64,000 bases of DNA from Polyangiaceae bacterium (lineage in GTDB: Bacteria > Myxococcota_A > Polyangia > Polyangiales > Polyangiaceae): the NCBI GenBank assembly GCA_016712345.1, contig JADJRH010000001.1, forward strand, positions 496,001 to 560,000, in the 5' to 3' direction. Under the pieces are notes generated by a model, which saw nothing but the letters and a program-made list of their open reading frames with translations, was not told the origin of the DNA and made no database searches. Positions 50,067 through 59,852 of the stretch are shown piece after piece. How positions within the stretch are numbered: position 1 is the stretch's first letter; each line of letters opens with the position of its first letter. The position numbers and the translations under genes were made by a program.

Positions 50067-51161
50067 CTAAAAAAGTGGAGTGGCGACGCGGGACTTTCTG
50101 CGAACGCTCGCAATACCAATTAACGAAAAGAATACGATTAGTGCTGATGTGGAGTTGCTCGGAGCTTGGCCGGTGCGGCACGCGCAGCCGGTAAGCACTT
50201 GAGAGCCTCCCGAGCCGGCACCGCCGCCGCTTCCGCCGCCGCCGACCGATGCGCCGCCCGAACCGCCTCCGCCGCCTGAACCACCGGTACCCGAGCAAAC
50301 ATCACCCGGTTCGGTAGGACAGCCGTCACACGCATCCCCTTTCAAGTCGGCATCAAGGTTGGACTGATTGGCATTGCCGACTGTGGGACAGTTATCAATG
50401 TCATTGGCAATGGTGTCCCCATCAACGTCGTAATCGCAAACGTCGCCGATGAGATCGCCGTCCATGTCGGCTTGATCTGGATTGGCGATGTACGCGCAAT
50501 TGTCTGAGGATCCAACGTTATCAAGATCGTAATCAACGTCGCCGTAACAGGGCGTTTCACCGGGTTGATTGGGCCAGTTCGGACAGTCGTCAACGCTGTC
50601 GTCAATGCCATCGCCGTCGTCGTCGATGTCACATTCATCGCCTTCAAGATCGCCGTCTTGATCGAGCTGTTCGGCGTTTACATCAACGCGGCAGTTGTCA
50701 GCGATATCGGTAACAATGTCGTTGTCGCTGTCGAGATCAATGTAATCGGGAACTTCGTCACCGTCGGTGTCGACCGGCAGCCCCTTGTCCGGTCCGGCTT
50801 CGTCGGCATCTGAGATGGTGTCATTGTCGCTGTCGAGGTCGATTACATCGGCCATCGAATCTTCGTCGGAATCCACTGGAACGTCGGGGTCGGAACCCAA
50901 TTCAACGATATCCAGAATTCCGTCGCCGTCCGTGTCTTCGCAAGCGTCGCCTTTTTGATTGCCATTAAAATCGTGCTGATCGGCATTGGCGACCATCGGG
51001 CAGTTATCTACTGCGTCATCAATGGTGTCCCCGTCGCCGTCTGCTGCATAAGCGGTGGTTGCAAAACAAACAGCCAACATGGCCGATGAGATTGCGATCC
51101 ATAAGCGCCGTTTGGACCGCACCGCTGCATTGCGATTTGTCGTTGATTGCTCTCCGCTCAT
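50067..51161 (-). CDS. Thrombospondin type 3 repeat protein with MYXO-CTERM-like tail
   Basis: A 364-residue exported, calcium-binding-type surface protein. After a signal sequence (WIAISSAMLAVCFATTAYAA) the body is a run of thrombospondin type 3 repeats: DGDGDTIDDAVDNCP, DTDGDGILDIVELGSDP, DSDEDSMADVIDLDSDND, DIDDDGDGIDDSVDDCP and others, each with the spaced Asp residues that hold calcium. A Gly/Ser linker leads to a C-terminal GCACR, a hydrophobic segment (ALIVFFSLIGIASV) and RRKSR, a MYXO-CTERM-like sorting signal. The ATG overlaps the upstream stop as ATGA, so it is the last gene of the kinase-propeller-TSP3 operon. Confidence 0.87.
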   Translation of the reverse strand: MSGEQSTTNRNAAVRSKRRLWIAISSAMLAVCFATTAYAADGDGDTIDDAVDNCPMVANADQHDFNGNQKGDACEDTDGDGILDIVELGSDPDVPVDSDEDSMADVIDLDSDNDTISDADEAGPDKGLPVDTDGDEVPDYIDLDSDNDIVTDIADNCRVDVNAEQLDQDGDLEGDECDIDDDGDGIDDSVDDCPNWPNQPGETPCYGDVDYDLDNVGSSDNCAYIANPDQADMDGDLIGDVCDYDVDGDTIANDIDNCPTVGNANQSNLDADLKGDACDGCPTEPGDVCSGTGGSGGGGGSGGASVGGGGSGGGAGSGGSQVLTGCACRTGQAPSNSTSALIVFFSLIGIASVRRKSRVATPLF

Positions 51162-53560
51162 GGCTTCATCTCAATGGCAAAGAGGCTGGCAACACCGGTA
51201 TAACCATCGGCCACGTCGGGCCCCAGGTTTACCTCGTCGACAAAGGTTCCGGCGGCGAATAAACGTCCGGGTGCGGCCCACGTCATAGCAGTGACCACCT
51301 CATCTTCGTTATTGGCCGACGCGGTTACCATGTGTACCCATTCTGCGTGGCCATCGGGATCAAACTTGGCGGCGAACGCGTCGAGATCAAACGAGGCATT
51401 AAACGTTTGGCCCAAAAAAAACATATCACCGGCAAATCCACCGCCGATATATGTATTGCCGGCGTCGTCCATGGTGACGGCTTCAACGCGCACTCCCTGG
51501 ACGGATTTTAATCCGTGGCTCCATTTGGCTTTTTTATCGGGCCCAAAGTGCACAACAAACGCATCTCCTTCAATGGCGCCGTTTCCAAAATTGGTGCCGC
51601 CGTTCATCACACCGGCCACAGAAATCGACCCGTCGGGGGATATCCACGCTTCGCGCGCCTTTTCAGCGGTTGCGGTACCAACACTCCACGTTTCAATAAC
51701 GTTTCCGTCATCACCGTCGAGTTTGGCAAAAAACAGATCTTGGCCGCCGAATAAGTCTTCGTTTTGGGTATCACCGACGACGATCACCTGCCCCTGAGTG
51801 TTCACGCCAATGCCCGCCACCCGGTCATTGAGTAGATTGCCAAACGCGGTCAGCCATTGAAAAACGCCGTTATCGCTAAACTTGGCTACAAAGATATCGC
51901 TGAGTCCCGAAGATGCGGCAGCCACCGGCAGAGTCAGGTCGCCCGTGAGTTCGCCGGCCACGTAATACCCATCATTGAGAACGTGGGTCACGACGCGGCA
52001 TTCTGAAAAGCCGGGGCCACCGATTTGATCAAGAAGCATTAACGATGAATCGTCGTAGAGCGCAATGAGACAATCTTGTCCACCTTCGGATTTTAAATAA
52101 AGGTCTTCGTTGGTGGGTAACGTTGTTTCACCTGCAAACGAGCCCACAAGCATTGACTCGGCAGCTGGTCCGGCGGCGATATCAAGCGCCCTTATCGTTC
52201 CATAAGGTGAAAATCCGTCTGCGTATGAGCTGGGAAGTTTTACCGCATGTTTATAAGCAAACATTTCGGCGGCGTTTGATTCAGTTGCGGAAAGCAATAA
52301 AAAGCCGTTATCGGCAAAATCAATGCCTCCTACAACATGGTCGGCGCCGTCGGTTGATTCAACATAGACCCATTGAACCTCGCCGCCGTTGGAGCCGCTC
52401 GACCCGCCGGAAGAGGCGGACGTTGTACCCGCGGAGCCACCTGTTCCGGTGGCTGTGACAGACCCGCCGCCGTGACCTCCACCCCCACCTTGGCCACCTT
52501 GACCCGTGGTGCCGACGGTGAGGTTTGAAACGTTTGCTTGGTTATTGCTTGCCGGTTTTGATTTGGATAGGGACGACTGCGCTTTTCCGTTATTGGGCGC
52601 CGGTGGTGGAGCCGATTTGCTTGCCAAACCGACAATTGCCACTGTAATGCCCGCCGCCGCAACGCCGGCCATTCCCAACGTTAATGCCAGATCGCGATTC
52701 CATTGCGCGCGGAGGCTTTGCGCAGAATTGGCATCCTGCTTCAATGGGTCACAAACGTTGTTGGGACAATCGCGTGCAACGGTGTCGCGCACGTTCATGT
52801 AATCCACAAAAAACACTGTGCCGACACCCAATGCAACGAGGCCCACTCCCCCTCCGATCCAGGTCCAAACAGGGGTTTTTGACGGCGGCTGCGCGGCTGC
52901 ACCCGCATCGGACAGCGCTGTTGTGGTTGCCGTTGGGTTTATACCGGCGGTCGTTGTGGGTGCAGTAGAGCTTGCCGGCGTTAATGAAACGTCAATGGAT
53001 ACCGTTTACCTTTCTTTAATATCCAGCTCACGCGTTACCGTTTGATTTGTATTGCTTTGAACAGTTACAACGTGGTGACCGGGATTTACTTTTCGGGGCA
53101 AACCCAGTGTATCGAGCTTAATGGCGGTCCCATTCACTTTTACTTCAGCCGGGGTGCCGCCGGTCACGTTGATCACAATGCTGGGAACGCGGGGCGCCAA
53201 ATCGGCGGCAAACGCTTCAGCCTCTTTGCGCGCGTCTGCAAAAGCGCTGCTTTCCCCCGGTGCGGCGGGCATTCGAACAACTTGTAATGCCAGTTCACGC
53301 GCTTCAATCAATTGATTAAGCGCCGAAAGTGCGCGCGCCAAATCGAGCCCGGTGGTGGGCACATTCATAATGGCGTGAGCCGCTTTCAGCGATTTTAGAG
53401 CGGCCTCATAATCTTTGGCGGCCATCTTAGCGCGGCCGTCGAGCAATAACGCGCGGGCGGTTTCTTTATCAGCCGCCGTGGGTTCTGCGAAAACGCCCGG
53501 CGCGGCGAGTGCCAATGCCAAACAAAGCGGCAGCGTGAAAAAAGTGGTTTTGCGACTCAT
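51158..53560 (-). pseudogene. PEGA-type/beta-propeller protein interrupted by an in-frame TAA
   Basis: One frame runs from 53560 to 51158 (about 800 codons) with a single TAA at 53006-53008. Before it: a signal sequence (FFTLPLCLALALAAPGVFA), TPR-like helices and a PEGA-like repeat (VTGGTPAEVKVNGTAIKLD, LDIKER). After it the sequence continues in frame with TVSIDVSLTPAS, a Ser/Thr linker, two membrane helices (GGGVGLVALGVGTVFFV and LTLGMAGVAAAGITVAIVG), a Gly-rich linker and a C-terminal propeller of SBBP-like repeats (GLSDIFVAKFSDNGVFQW, GGQDLFFAKLDGDDG). PEGA followed by such a helix is a common continuous architecture in Polyangia, so the stop looks like a nonsense change or base error. 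If translation re-initiates, the parts are 53006-53560 and 51158-52846. Confidence 0.78.
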
Positions 53561-53575
53561 GGGTTGGGCCGAGCG

Positions 53576-54970
53576 TTAAAAGCCGATGTCGTCTTTTTTG
53601 GTTTTCGTACCGGTGCGTGTCACCGTTCCGGAAGGTTTGGGCGGCACAGAAGTGCGAGATGTCGCGGTGATTGCAGGTGAAACAGATGGCTGGGCGGAGC
53701 CGGTTGCCTGCGCGGATGTGCTCGCGGTCCCGGGTGTGGCGGCGCTGGATTGAATACTGGCAGTAACGATCGGTGACGAAGCGGGGGGCGCGTCGGCGGT
53801 CGGAACAGCAGAATCGGCGACTTTCGGGTCGTTTTTTCCGAGAGCGAGCATTGTAACCGCCGCCACCGCGATAAGAACGAACCCACCGATCACGGGCATA
53901 AGCCAACGCGGCCTTTCTTTCTGCGGGTTGAGAACGGTTGCGCCGGACAGGGTGATCTGCGGCGCTGCGTCGGACGACGCCCTTAGAAAGGGAGAGGAAA
54001 TGCCACCCACAGCAGCGGGCTGCGCAATCAGGCCCTGCGGTAACTGTGAAACATTCATGTCCACAGTTGGGTCGAGAGAAGACTGGCTGTTGGTATCGGC
54101 TGTGGAGACAGGCGACAACGGACTTGCACCCAGCCCAAACGCCGTTCGCAATGCTTCAATCATTTCTTTTGCATTGGCGTAACGGGCGTTGGGGTCTTTT
54201 TGAAACATGCGTGAAAACCACGCATCGACCGCAATTGGAAGGTCTGCGCGATAAGAACGAGCCGGCGCAAATTGCCCAGTGTGGACCGCCACTGAAATGG
54301 CACCAATGGTGTCACCGACAAATGGGTAATCACCTGTTAACATGAAGTATACAAGCACCGCCAAAGCCCACAAATCGGTGCGATGATCCACTTTTTTGGC
54401 CGATAGAAGTTGCTCCGGGCTCATGTACAGCGGAGTTCCGAAAGTGCCTTGTGTGGCGGTCATTGAAAGTTCAGGCCCGCTGTCCACCTTGGCAATGCCG
54501 AAGTCGAGCACTTTGACGAGCAAGTCGCCGTCGTGATCGGTGAGAAACACATTTTCGGCTTTGATGTCGCGGTGAATGACCCCTTGGCTGTGGGCACGGC
54601 TGAGCGCGCGCGACACCTGCGTGGCGATCTCCACAGCCAGCGCCAACGGCATGGGGCCCATACGCTCGATGCGCTTTCCGAGATCTTCCCCCTCCAGCAG
54701 CTCCATCACAATAAACGGCGTTCCGTCGGCGGTTACGCCGTGATCAAACACCTGGGCAACGTGGGGGCTTTTAAGTTTGAGAACCGCCGCTGCTTCGCGG
54801 CGAAAACGCTCGGTGAGCTGCGTGTCGGCGGTGTACGCACGCGTCATGATCTTGACGGCGACATCGGTGCCGAGCGTTTCGTGATGCGCCGCCCACACGC
54901 TTCCCATTCCGCCCTGCCCCAGTTGGCGCACGAGGCGGAGGTTGGGGGAGATGTGTTCACCAGGCTGCAT
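53576..54970 (-). CDS. Membrane-anchored Ser/Thr protein kinase
   Basis: A 464-residue Hanks-type kinase. The kinase domain (residues about 12-270) has LGQGGMGSVWAA, VAVKIM, HRDIKAENV, VLDFGIAK and GTFGTPLYMSPEQLL, all canonical. After a linker, one membrane helix (LMPVIGGFVLIAVAAVTMLAL) places a Ser/Thr/Pro-rich tail of about 80 residues outside. The ATG at 54970 (MQPGEHISPN) is preferred; an ATG eight codons earlier is possible. Its stop lies 15 bases before the PEGA/propeller gene, so the kinase and the two downstream surface-protein genes probably form one transcript. Confidence 0.92.
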   Translation of the reverse strand: MQPGEHISPNLRLVRQLGQGGMGSVWAAHHETLGTDVAVKIMTRAYTADTQLTERFRREAAAVLKLKSPHVAQVFDHGVTADGTPFIVMELLEGEDLGKRIERMGPMPLALAVEIATQVSRALSRAHSQGVIHRDIKAENVFLTDHDGDLLVKVLDFGIAKVDSGPELSMTATQGTFGTPLYMSPEQLLSAKKVDHRTDLWALAVLVYFMLTGDYPFVGDTIGAISVAVHTGQFAPARSYRADLPIAVDAWFSRMFQKDPNARYANAKEMIEALRTAFGLGASPLSPVSTADTNSQSSLDPTVDMNVSQLPQGLIAQPAAVGGISSPFLRASSDAAPQITLSGATVLNPQKERPRWLMPVIGGFVLIAVAAVTMLALGKNDPKVADSAVPTADAPPASSPIVTASIQSSAATPGTASTSAQATGSAQPSVSPAITATSRTSVPPKPSGTVTRTGTKTKKDDIGF

Positions 54971-55165
54971 CGGACCGTTGAAAGCAGAGCACATGCATCG
55001 GCCGCGTCCAACGGCATTTCATACGTGCAACGTGCCACGGCGAAGCGTTGAGCTTGGGCTGGGGGCGCAGCGTGATTGACGGGGTGCCGGCGGCTGCGAC
55101 CGGGGCGGCTGACAGATGCATTCGGCGAATGAACAAAGACCGCGAGAGCGGGCGAACCAACCGGT

Positions 55166-55729
55166 TCACCAGGGCTGATCGCGCATGGTGGTTTGATACT
55201 TGTGTTTGTAGGCGTCGTGGCACTTTTTGCACGATGCCTTGGCGCCGTCGATGTCACCGGCGCGGGCTTTGGCAGCGCCTTCGAGGGAGATCGCGGTCCA
55301 GTTGCCAAAACCTGCTACGGGCTTGCGGGCCACTGTTTCGAGGGCTTTTGCGATGCGCTCGCCGTCGTCGCTCGCGAGCGCGGAGCCCATGACAGACTTC
55401 ATCCAGCCCTGCATTGGGCAGTTTTTCTGCCCTTTCTCGCCGCAGTCGAACTTTTTTGCGGCGGCGGTTGCGGCCGCTGTTCCAGTGGGGGCCGCGCTTG
55501 CACTTGAAGCGGCGGTGGCTGTGTCGCTCGCCGAAGGGGCCGCCGTCGCCGTGGCGGTGGCCGAAGCCGTGGCGGTTGCGCTGGCCGTAGCCGTTGCGGT
55601 CGCGGTTGCGGTGGTTGCGGCCGCACTCGTGGTTGCCGGGGCGCCTGTTGTTCCCGATCCTTCACCGCCGCAGGCGGCAAGCAAGGCGATGGCAACAGAA
55701 GCAAGCGACCAAGCGAACGTTTTCTTCAT
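55166..55729 (-). CDS. Lipoprotein with Ala/Thr low-complexity linker and CxxCH haem-binding motif
   Basis: A 187-residue predicted lipoprotein: MKKTFAWSLASVAIALL followed by lipobox LAAC, then about 70 residues of Ala/Thr/Ser low complexity (ATATATAS). The C-terminal domain has one cytochrome c-type haem site, CKKCH near residue 170, plus CGEKGQKNCPMQGWMK and GNWTAISLEGAAKARAGD. The small helical domain with a near-C-terminal CxxCH resembles class II (c-prime-like) cytochromes. It could receive haem from the CcmF system of the same window. It is divergent from the metallophosphoesterase gene by 83 bases. Confidence 0.75.
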   Translation of the reverse strand: MKKTFAWSLASVAIALLAACGGEGSGTTGAPATTSAAATTATATATATASATATASATATATAAPSASDTATAASSASAAPTGTAAATAAAKKFDCGEKGQKNCPMQGWMKSVMGSALASDDGERIAKALETVARKPVAGFGNWTAISLEGAAKARAGDIDGAKASCKKCHDAYKHKYQTTMRDQPW

Positions 55730-55812
55730 ACTCTGAATCTCCTTCGACCGGGCGGCCCAGTGTCGTAAAACCGGTCTCCCAATTTCGATCCCCGGGGCGG
55801 CTCCCGTCTACC

Positions 55813-57651
55813 ATGTCGAAACGAAAGTCGCTTCTTTCTGTTGTTCCCCCGCGTCCCCCAAATGCGCCAGTAAGGCCGGAAAAGGCGCCCGCCGATGGGC
55901 TGCCGCCGATCCGATTCAGGCGCGGCAATGCGTACCCAAAAGCGATCGCCTGGTTTGGGTTCAAGTCCTTTTGGGGTCATTTGTGGAGCCTGCTCGCGAG
56001 CGCGATCGCAGCCGAAGACATCGACAGCCGCGATTGGATGCGGCCCGATGAGCCTTTGGATCTGCTGCGCCGCATGAGTACACATCTCGGGGGCCGAAAC
56101 GACACATCGACATTGACCGAAGCGTTGGGTCGGGACGTGTGGATCGATTTCATCGCCGATACGGGCGACGACGTTTCGGTGAGCGCGGAGGTCGCCAAAA
56201 TTGTTTTCGACGCGTACGTGGTCGACGACCCGGACGACACGTCCAAAGAGCTGACACTTCCGCGGGGCGACATCCTCGTTTTCGGCGGTGACACCGCGTA
56301 TCCAGTGGCGAGTGAACTGGAGATCCAAAACCGCGTGATCGTCCCTTATAACCGCGTGCTGCGTGAGCGAATCGACGGAAGACCAAGGGTGCTTCTCGGC
56401 ATTCCCGGCAACCACGATTGGTACGCAGGTCTCGACGGTTTCGGCCGCATGTTTCGCGCTCCACTCGGGACGGTGGATCGAGCTTCGGTGTTGGCGATGG
56501 GCGATCCGGAAACCGACACGGAAGAGACCCAACGAGCAAATCAGATTGGGCACTTTTTTGAGTGGATCGAAGCGTTGCGCATTGGCAAGCGTGTGGAGAA
56601 ACGAGGCGCTCTCCCGCTCCTTGGGTACACACCGGTTCAAAACGCCTCGTATTGGGCGCTGCCTCTCGCGCCCAACCTGGATTTGTGGGGCCCCGACAGG
56701 CAGCTCACAACGTTGGACATGCGCCAGAGGATCTTTTTTTCAACGCGCCGCGACGAAGTGAAGGCGGGGCTTGTCATGTGTATGGCCGACCCGCCGTTTG
56801 CATTTTTAGAACCTCACGCACCTGGGCAAGACATTCTCAACTCACTCGATCTCTCGTTTGAAGAAGATGGCTTGTTCGCGCTCACAGGCGACATTCATCA
56901 CTATTGCCGCATACCCATGGGCTCGGATGGGTTGCAGGTGACGGCCGGGGGTGGGGGCGCGTTTCTTCATCCGGCACGCATCAGTCGGCGAAACCTTAAA
57001 AAGCCCAAGGCGGAGTTTCCCGGTCCGATCGCTTCGCGCGCGCTGACAGCCAAGATCCCGCTTCTTTTGGCGCTTGGGCGCGCGGGCTTCATTCTTCATG
57101 CGGCGCTCGCTGTTGCTTATGGACCCATGCAAAAAATCGCATGGACAGCTGGCAAGCCGAGCGCGATCACGGCCGGTATCACGGGTCTTGTGCTGTGGGT
57201 TGTGCTCACGCTTGTGGGCGCAACGCGCGGTCCGAACGTTTGGAAAGTGATCGGTATCGCGGGTGCAAGTGCAGTGGTGCTCGCAGCGGTTCCATTTGGG
57301 ATGAACGCCGCGGCAACGGCCCTTGGCCCCAAGTGGCCCTACGCCACAGCGAGCCTGTTGGCGGTGGCATTTGTGGCGATGGTGCTCGTCGGCGTGTTCG
57401 TTGTCGGTGTGTACCTTATGCTGCTCACGATCTTTGGGCTCGCGACAGATCAAGGCTTCGGTCCGCTGGCTCACCCCGGCTACAAACACTTCGTGCGACT
57501 CCGGGTGCGACGCGACGGCAGCCAAATTGAAGGTTGGACGTTGGGAAAAATCGACACGCTGCGTCGTTCAGCGGCCGTGTTGCTGGTGGATCATTTTGTT
57601 TGGAAAAACCCTCGATTTGAAGCCTCTACGCGCAAAGGAGCAAACCCGTGA
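55813..57651 (+). CDS. Metallophosphoesterase with C-terminal membrane region
   Basis: A 612-residue protein with a calcineurin-like phosphoesterase domain (residues about 110-400). Motifs are IADTGDD near 118, VFGGDTAYP near 157, GIPGNHDWYAGL near 196 and GDIHHYCR near 358, which provide the usual two-metal ligands. The C-terminal third has four to five membrane helices (LLLALGRAGFILHAALAVAY, ITGLVLWVVLTLVG, AGASAVVLAAVPFGMNAA). The ATG at 55813 (MSKRKS) begins the conserved part; the longer frame from 55594 would run antisense through the neighbouring gene. It overlaps glpD by GTGA, so the two are one operon. Substrate unknown. Confidence 0.88.
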   Translation: MSKRKSLLSVVPPRPPNAPVRPEKAPADGLPPIRFRRGNAYPKAIAWFGFKSFWGHLWSLLASAIAAEDIDSRDWMRPDEPLDLLRRMSTHLGGRNDTSTLTEALGRDVWIDFIADTGDDVSVSAEVAKIVFDAYVVDDPDDTSKELTLPRGDILVFGGDTAYPVASELEIQNRVIVPYNRVLRERIDGRPRVLLGIPGNHDWYAGLDGFGRMFRAPLGTVDRASVLAMGDPETDTEETQRANQIGHFFEWIEALRIGKRVEKRGALPLLGYTPVQNASYWALPLAPNLDLWGPDRQLTTLDMRQRIFFSTRRDEVKAGLVMCMADPPFAFLEPHAPGQDILNSLDLSFEEDGLFALTGDIHHYCRIPMGSDGLQVTAGGGGAFLHPARISRRNLKKPKAEFPGPIASRALTAKIPLLLALGRAGFILHAALAVAYGPMQKIAWTAGKPSAITAGITGLVLWVVLTLVGATRGPNVWKVIGIAGASAVVLAAVPFGMNAAATALGPKWPYATASLLAVAFVAMVLVGVFVVGVYLMLLTIFGLATDQGFGPLAHPGYKHFVRLRVRRDGSQIEGWTLGKIDTLRRSAAVLLVDHFVWKNPRFEASTRKGANP

Positions 57652-59276
57652 TGATGCTCCGCAAAACCACTCTCGCGAGGCTCAAGTCGACAACATTTGA
57701 TGTGCTGGTGCTGGGCGGCGGGATCAACGGTGCTGTGTCGGCCGCCTGCCTTGCAGCGCGCGGAGCCAAAGTGGCGCTGATTGACCGCACCGACTTTGCG
57801 GGAGTGACAAGCCAACAGTCGTCAAACCTCGCCTGGGGCGGTATTAAATACATGGAAACGTTTGAGTTTCCGCTCGTGCTAAAGCTCTGCAAAAGCCGAA
57901 ACGAACTCATGCGGGCGTACCCATCCACCATTCAAGAAATTCGATTTTTCACCACGCACACGCGCGGGTTTCGGCACGGCCTCTTTAAACTTGTGCTTGG
58001 AACGTGGCTGTATTGGCTCTTGGGGCGTTTCTTCACGAAACGGCCGCGTGTTCTGTCGCTGAGCGAGATCGCGGAAGCCGAACCGGTGGTCAACCTCGAC
58101 GGCTCCGACGGCGGTTTTGAATATTCGGATGCGTACTTGCACGACAACGATGCCCGTTTCGTGTGGGGGTTTATTCGAACAGCGCTCGACTATGGAGCGG
58201 CGGCCACCAACTACGTGGAGTCGCTCGGGGCCGAACGTCAAAAAGACCTTTGGATCACGCGTGCCCGCGATGTGATGAGCGGCGAAGAGTTTGAGATCCG
58301 GTCACGTGTACTCATCAACGCGTGCGGCCCGTACGTGGACGATCACAACGAAAAAACCCGCATCAAAACGCGGCATCGGCACGTTTTTTCAAAAGGCATT
58401 CACCTGATTGTGCCCAAGGTCACGCCCTCCAAACGGGTGCTCACTTTTTTCGCCGACGATGGTCGCCTGTTTTTCGTGATTCCACAGGGCAATCAAACAT
58501 GCGTGGGAACCACCGACACGCGCGTGGAAAAGCCTGAAACATACGTCACTGATGAAGATCGGCGCTTCGTTCTCGACAACATCAACAAGCGCCTTCGGCT
58601 CGCAACGCCGCTGACGGTGGCCGATGTCATCTCCGAACGTTGCGGCGTGCGGCCGCTCGTTGTTTCCGGCGGTGGGCAGGGCAAAAGTGATTGGCTTCAG
58701 CTGTCGCGCAAACACGAGGTGGAGGCCGATTTGGAGCGCGCCCACATCAGCATTTTCGGCGGCAAATTGACCGATTGTTTAAACGTTGGACAAGAGGTCT
58801 TCGATGAAGTGATGCGGCTCGGCGTAGCGCCGCCGTTTCCAAAAAGGCGCTGGTACGGCGAGTCCGCCGAGGCTCGCGAGGAGTTTTTTCATCAAGCGGC
58901 ACTGATGGATCTCGATGCGCTGACGCCCGCCAAGTCGTCGGAAAAACTCTCCACGCGCCTTTGGCGCAGGTACGGCCGTGAGGCGTTGCACATGCTCGAT
59001 GCGATTCGGCGTGACAGGGCCGAAGCCGACCTCCTCATTGAAGGCGCTGAATATGTGCGCTGCGAGATCTCCCAGGCATCCAGGCGCGAGATGGTGACCA
59101 AGCTTTCCGATTTTCTGCGACGACGATCCAAGATCGCTCTTGTCATTCGAGAAGACGCCATTCGCGGCGCACCCGGCCTCCGCGAAGCGTGCCGCATCAT
59201 GTTCGGCAACGAAGCCGACATGAAAATCGAAGAGTATTTTCGGGAGGAAGCCGAGCGGCGCGAAAAGTCGAAATAA
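57648..59276 (+). CDS. glpD: Glycerol-3-phosphate dehydrogenase/oxidase, FAD-dependent
   Basis: A 542-residue FAD enzyme that oxidises glycerol-3-phosphate to dihydroxyacetone phosphate and passes electrons to quinone at the membrane. The dinucleotide-binding motif VLVLGGGINGA is near residues 20-30, followed by LIDRTDFAGVTSQQSSNLAWGG-type residues of the GlpD family. Further motifs: VLINACGPYVD, KGIHLIVPK, FFVIPQGNQTCVGTTDT and the C-terminal helical domain. A ribosome site AAAGGAG (57634-57640) serves the GTG at 57648 or the ATG at 57651. The GTG overlaps the upstream stop. No glpK or glpF is nearby. Confidence 0.93.
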   Translation: MMMLRKTTLARLKSTTFDVLVLGGGINGAVSAACLAARGAKVALIDRTDFAGVTSQQSSNLAWGGIKYMETFEFPLVLKLCKSRNELMRAYPSTIQEIRFFTTHTRGFRHGLFKLVLGTWLYWLLGRFFTKRPRVLSLSEIAEAEPVVNLDGSDGGFEYSDAYLHDNDARFVWGFIRTALDYGAAATNYVESLGAERQKDLWITRARDVMSGEEFEIRSRVLINACGPYVDDHNEKTRIKTRHRHVFSKGIHLIVPKVTPSKRVLTFFADDGRLFFVIPQGNQTCVGTTDTRVEKPETYVTDEDRRFVLDNINKRLRLATPLTVADVISERCGVRPLVVSGGGQGKSDWLQLSRKHEVEADLERAHISIFGGKLTDCLNVGQEVFDEVMRLGVAPPFPKRRWYGESAEAREEFFHQAALMDLDALTPAKSSEKLSTRLWRRYGREALHMLDAIRRDRAEADLLIEGAEYVRCEISQASRREMVTKLSDFLRRRSKIALVIREDAIRGAPGLREACRIMFGNEADMKIEEYFREEAERREKSK

Positions 59277-59439
59277 ACTCCGTCGCGGAACGTTGGGGAG
59301 CCCTGTGTACTCAGCAAACGGGCCTGCGCAAACACTTCGTCACTGCGCGCGCTTTGCACCGATAACCGTTATTATGTGGCTTGGATCCGCGCGTTTTGAA
59401 GAAAATCAGCTCGGCACGGAGACTGCCCCACAATAGGTC

Positions 59440-59829
59440 ATGAAGACTTTCCATGCGGCCGTATGGCTCGATCACAACGAGGCCCGCATCTTCCACATCG
59501 ACAAAGACGGCTTCAATGAAACCGTGATTGTCCCCGAAAAACCGCATCGGCATCTGCACCGCAAGTCGGGGCCGGGAGCGGTTTCCGGTCGTCGCGGTTT
59601 TGTGGACCCTGAATACTTCGACGATGTGGCCAAGTCGCTCAACGAGAGCGAAGAGATCCTTGTGCTCGGACCTTCCACGGCAAAACTTGAGCTGATTCGC
59701 CACATCACGAAACGTCACTCAACCATGGTTGACAAAGTGGTCGGTGTTGAAACCGTGGATCATCCCACCGACAGGCAGATTGTTGCGTACGCTCGAAAAT
59801 ACTTCGAGGCCGTGGATCAAACCCGCTGA
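59440..59829 (+). CDS. Small eRF1-domain-like (translational machinery-type) protein
   Basis: A 129-residue soluble protein of a family annotated elsewhere as translational machinery protein, related to the eRF1/pelota middle domain. Recognisable stretches are AVWLDHNEARIFHIDKDGF, a His-rich loop (KPHRHLHRKSG), FDDVAKSLNESEEILVLGPS and GVETVDHPTDRQIVAYARKYF. It lacks the GGQ loop of true release factors as far as can be seen. The gene stands alone 163 bases after glpD and ends 23 bases from the convergent rodA stop. Role unknown; homologues are often stress- or attachment-related by annotation only. Confidence 0.75.
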   Translation: MKTFHAAVWLDHNEARIFHIDKDGFNETVIVPEKPHRHLHRKSGPGAVSGRRGFVDPEYFDDVAKSLNESEEILVLGPSTAKLELIRHITKRHSTMVDKVVGVETVDHPTDRQIVAYARKYFEAVDQTR

Positions 59830-59852
59830 CAGGTTGCTGGGTGGCCAGCCAC

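Noticed and set aside
55594..55812. N-terminal extension of the metallophosphoesterase
   Set aside because: The extension runs antisense through the CxxCH lipoprotein gene and is composed of Arg/Leu-rich sequence unrelated to the family; the ATG at 55813 suffices.
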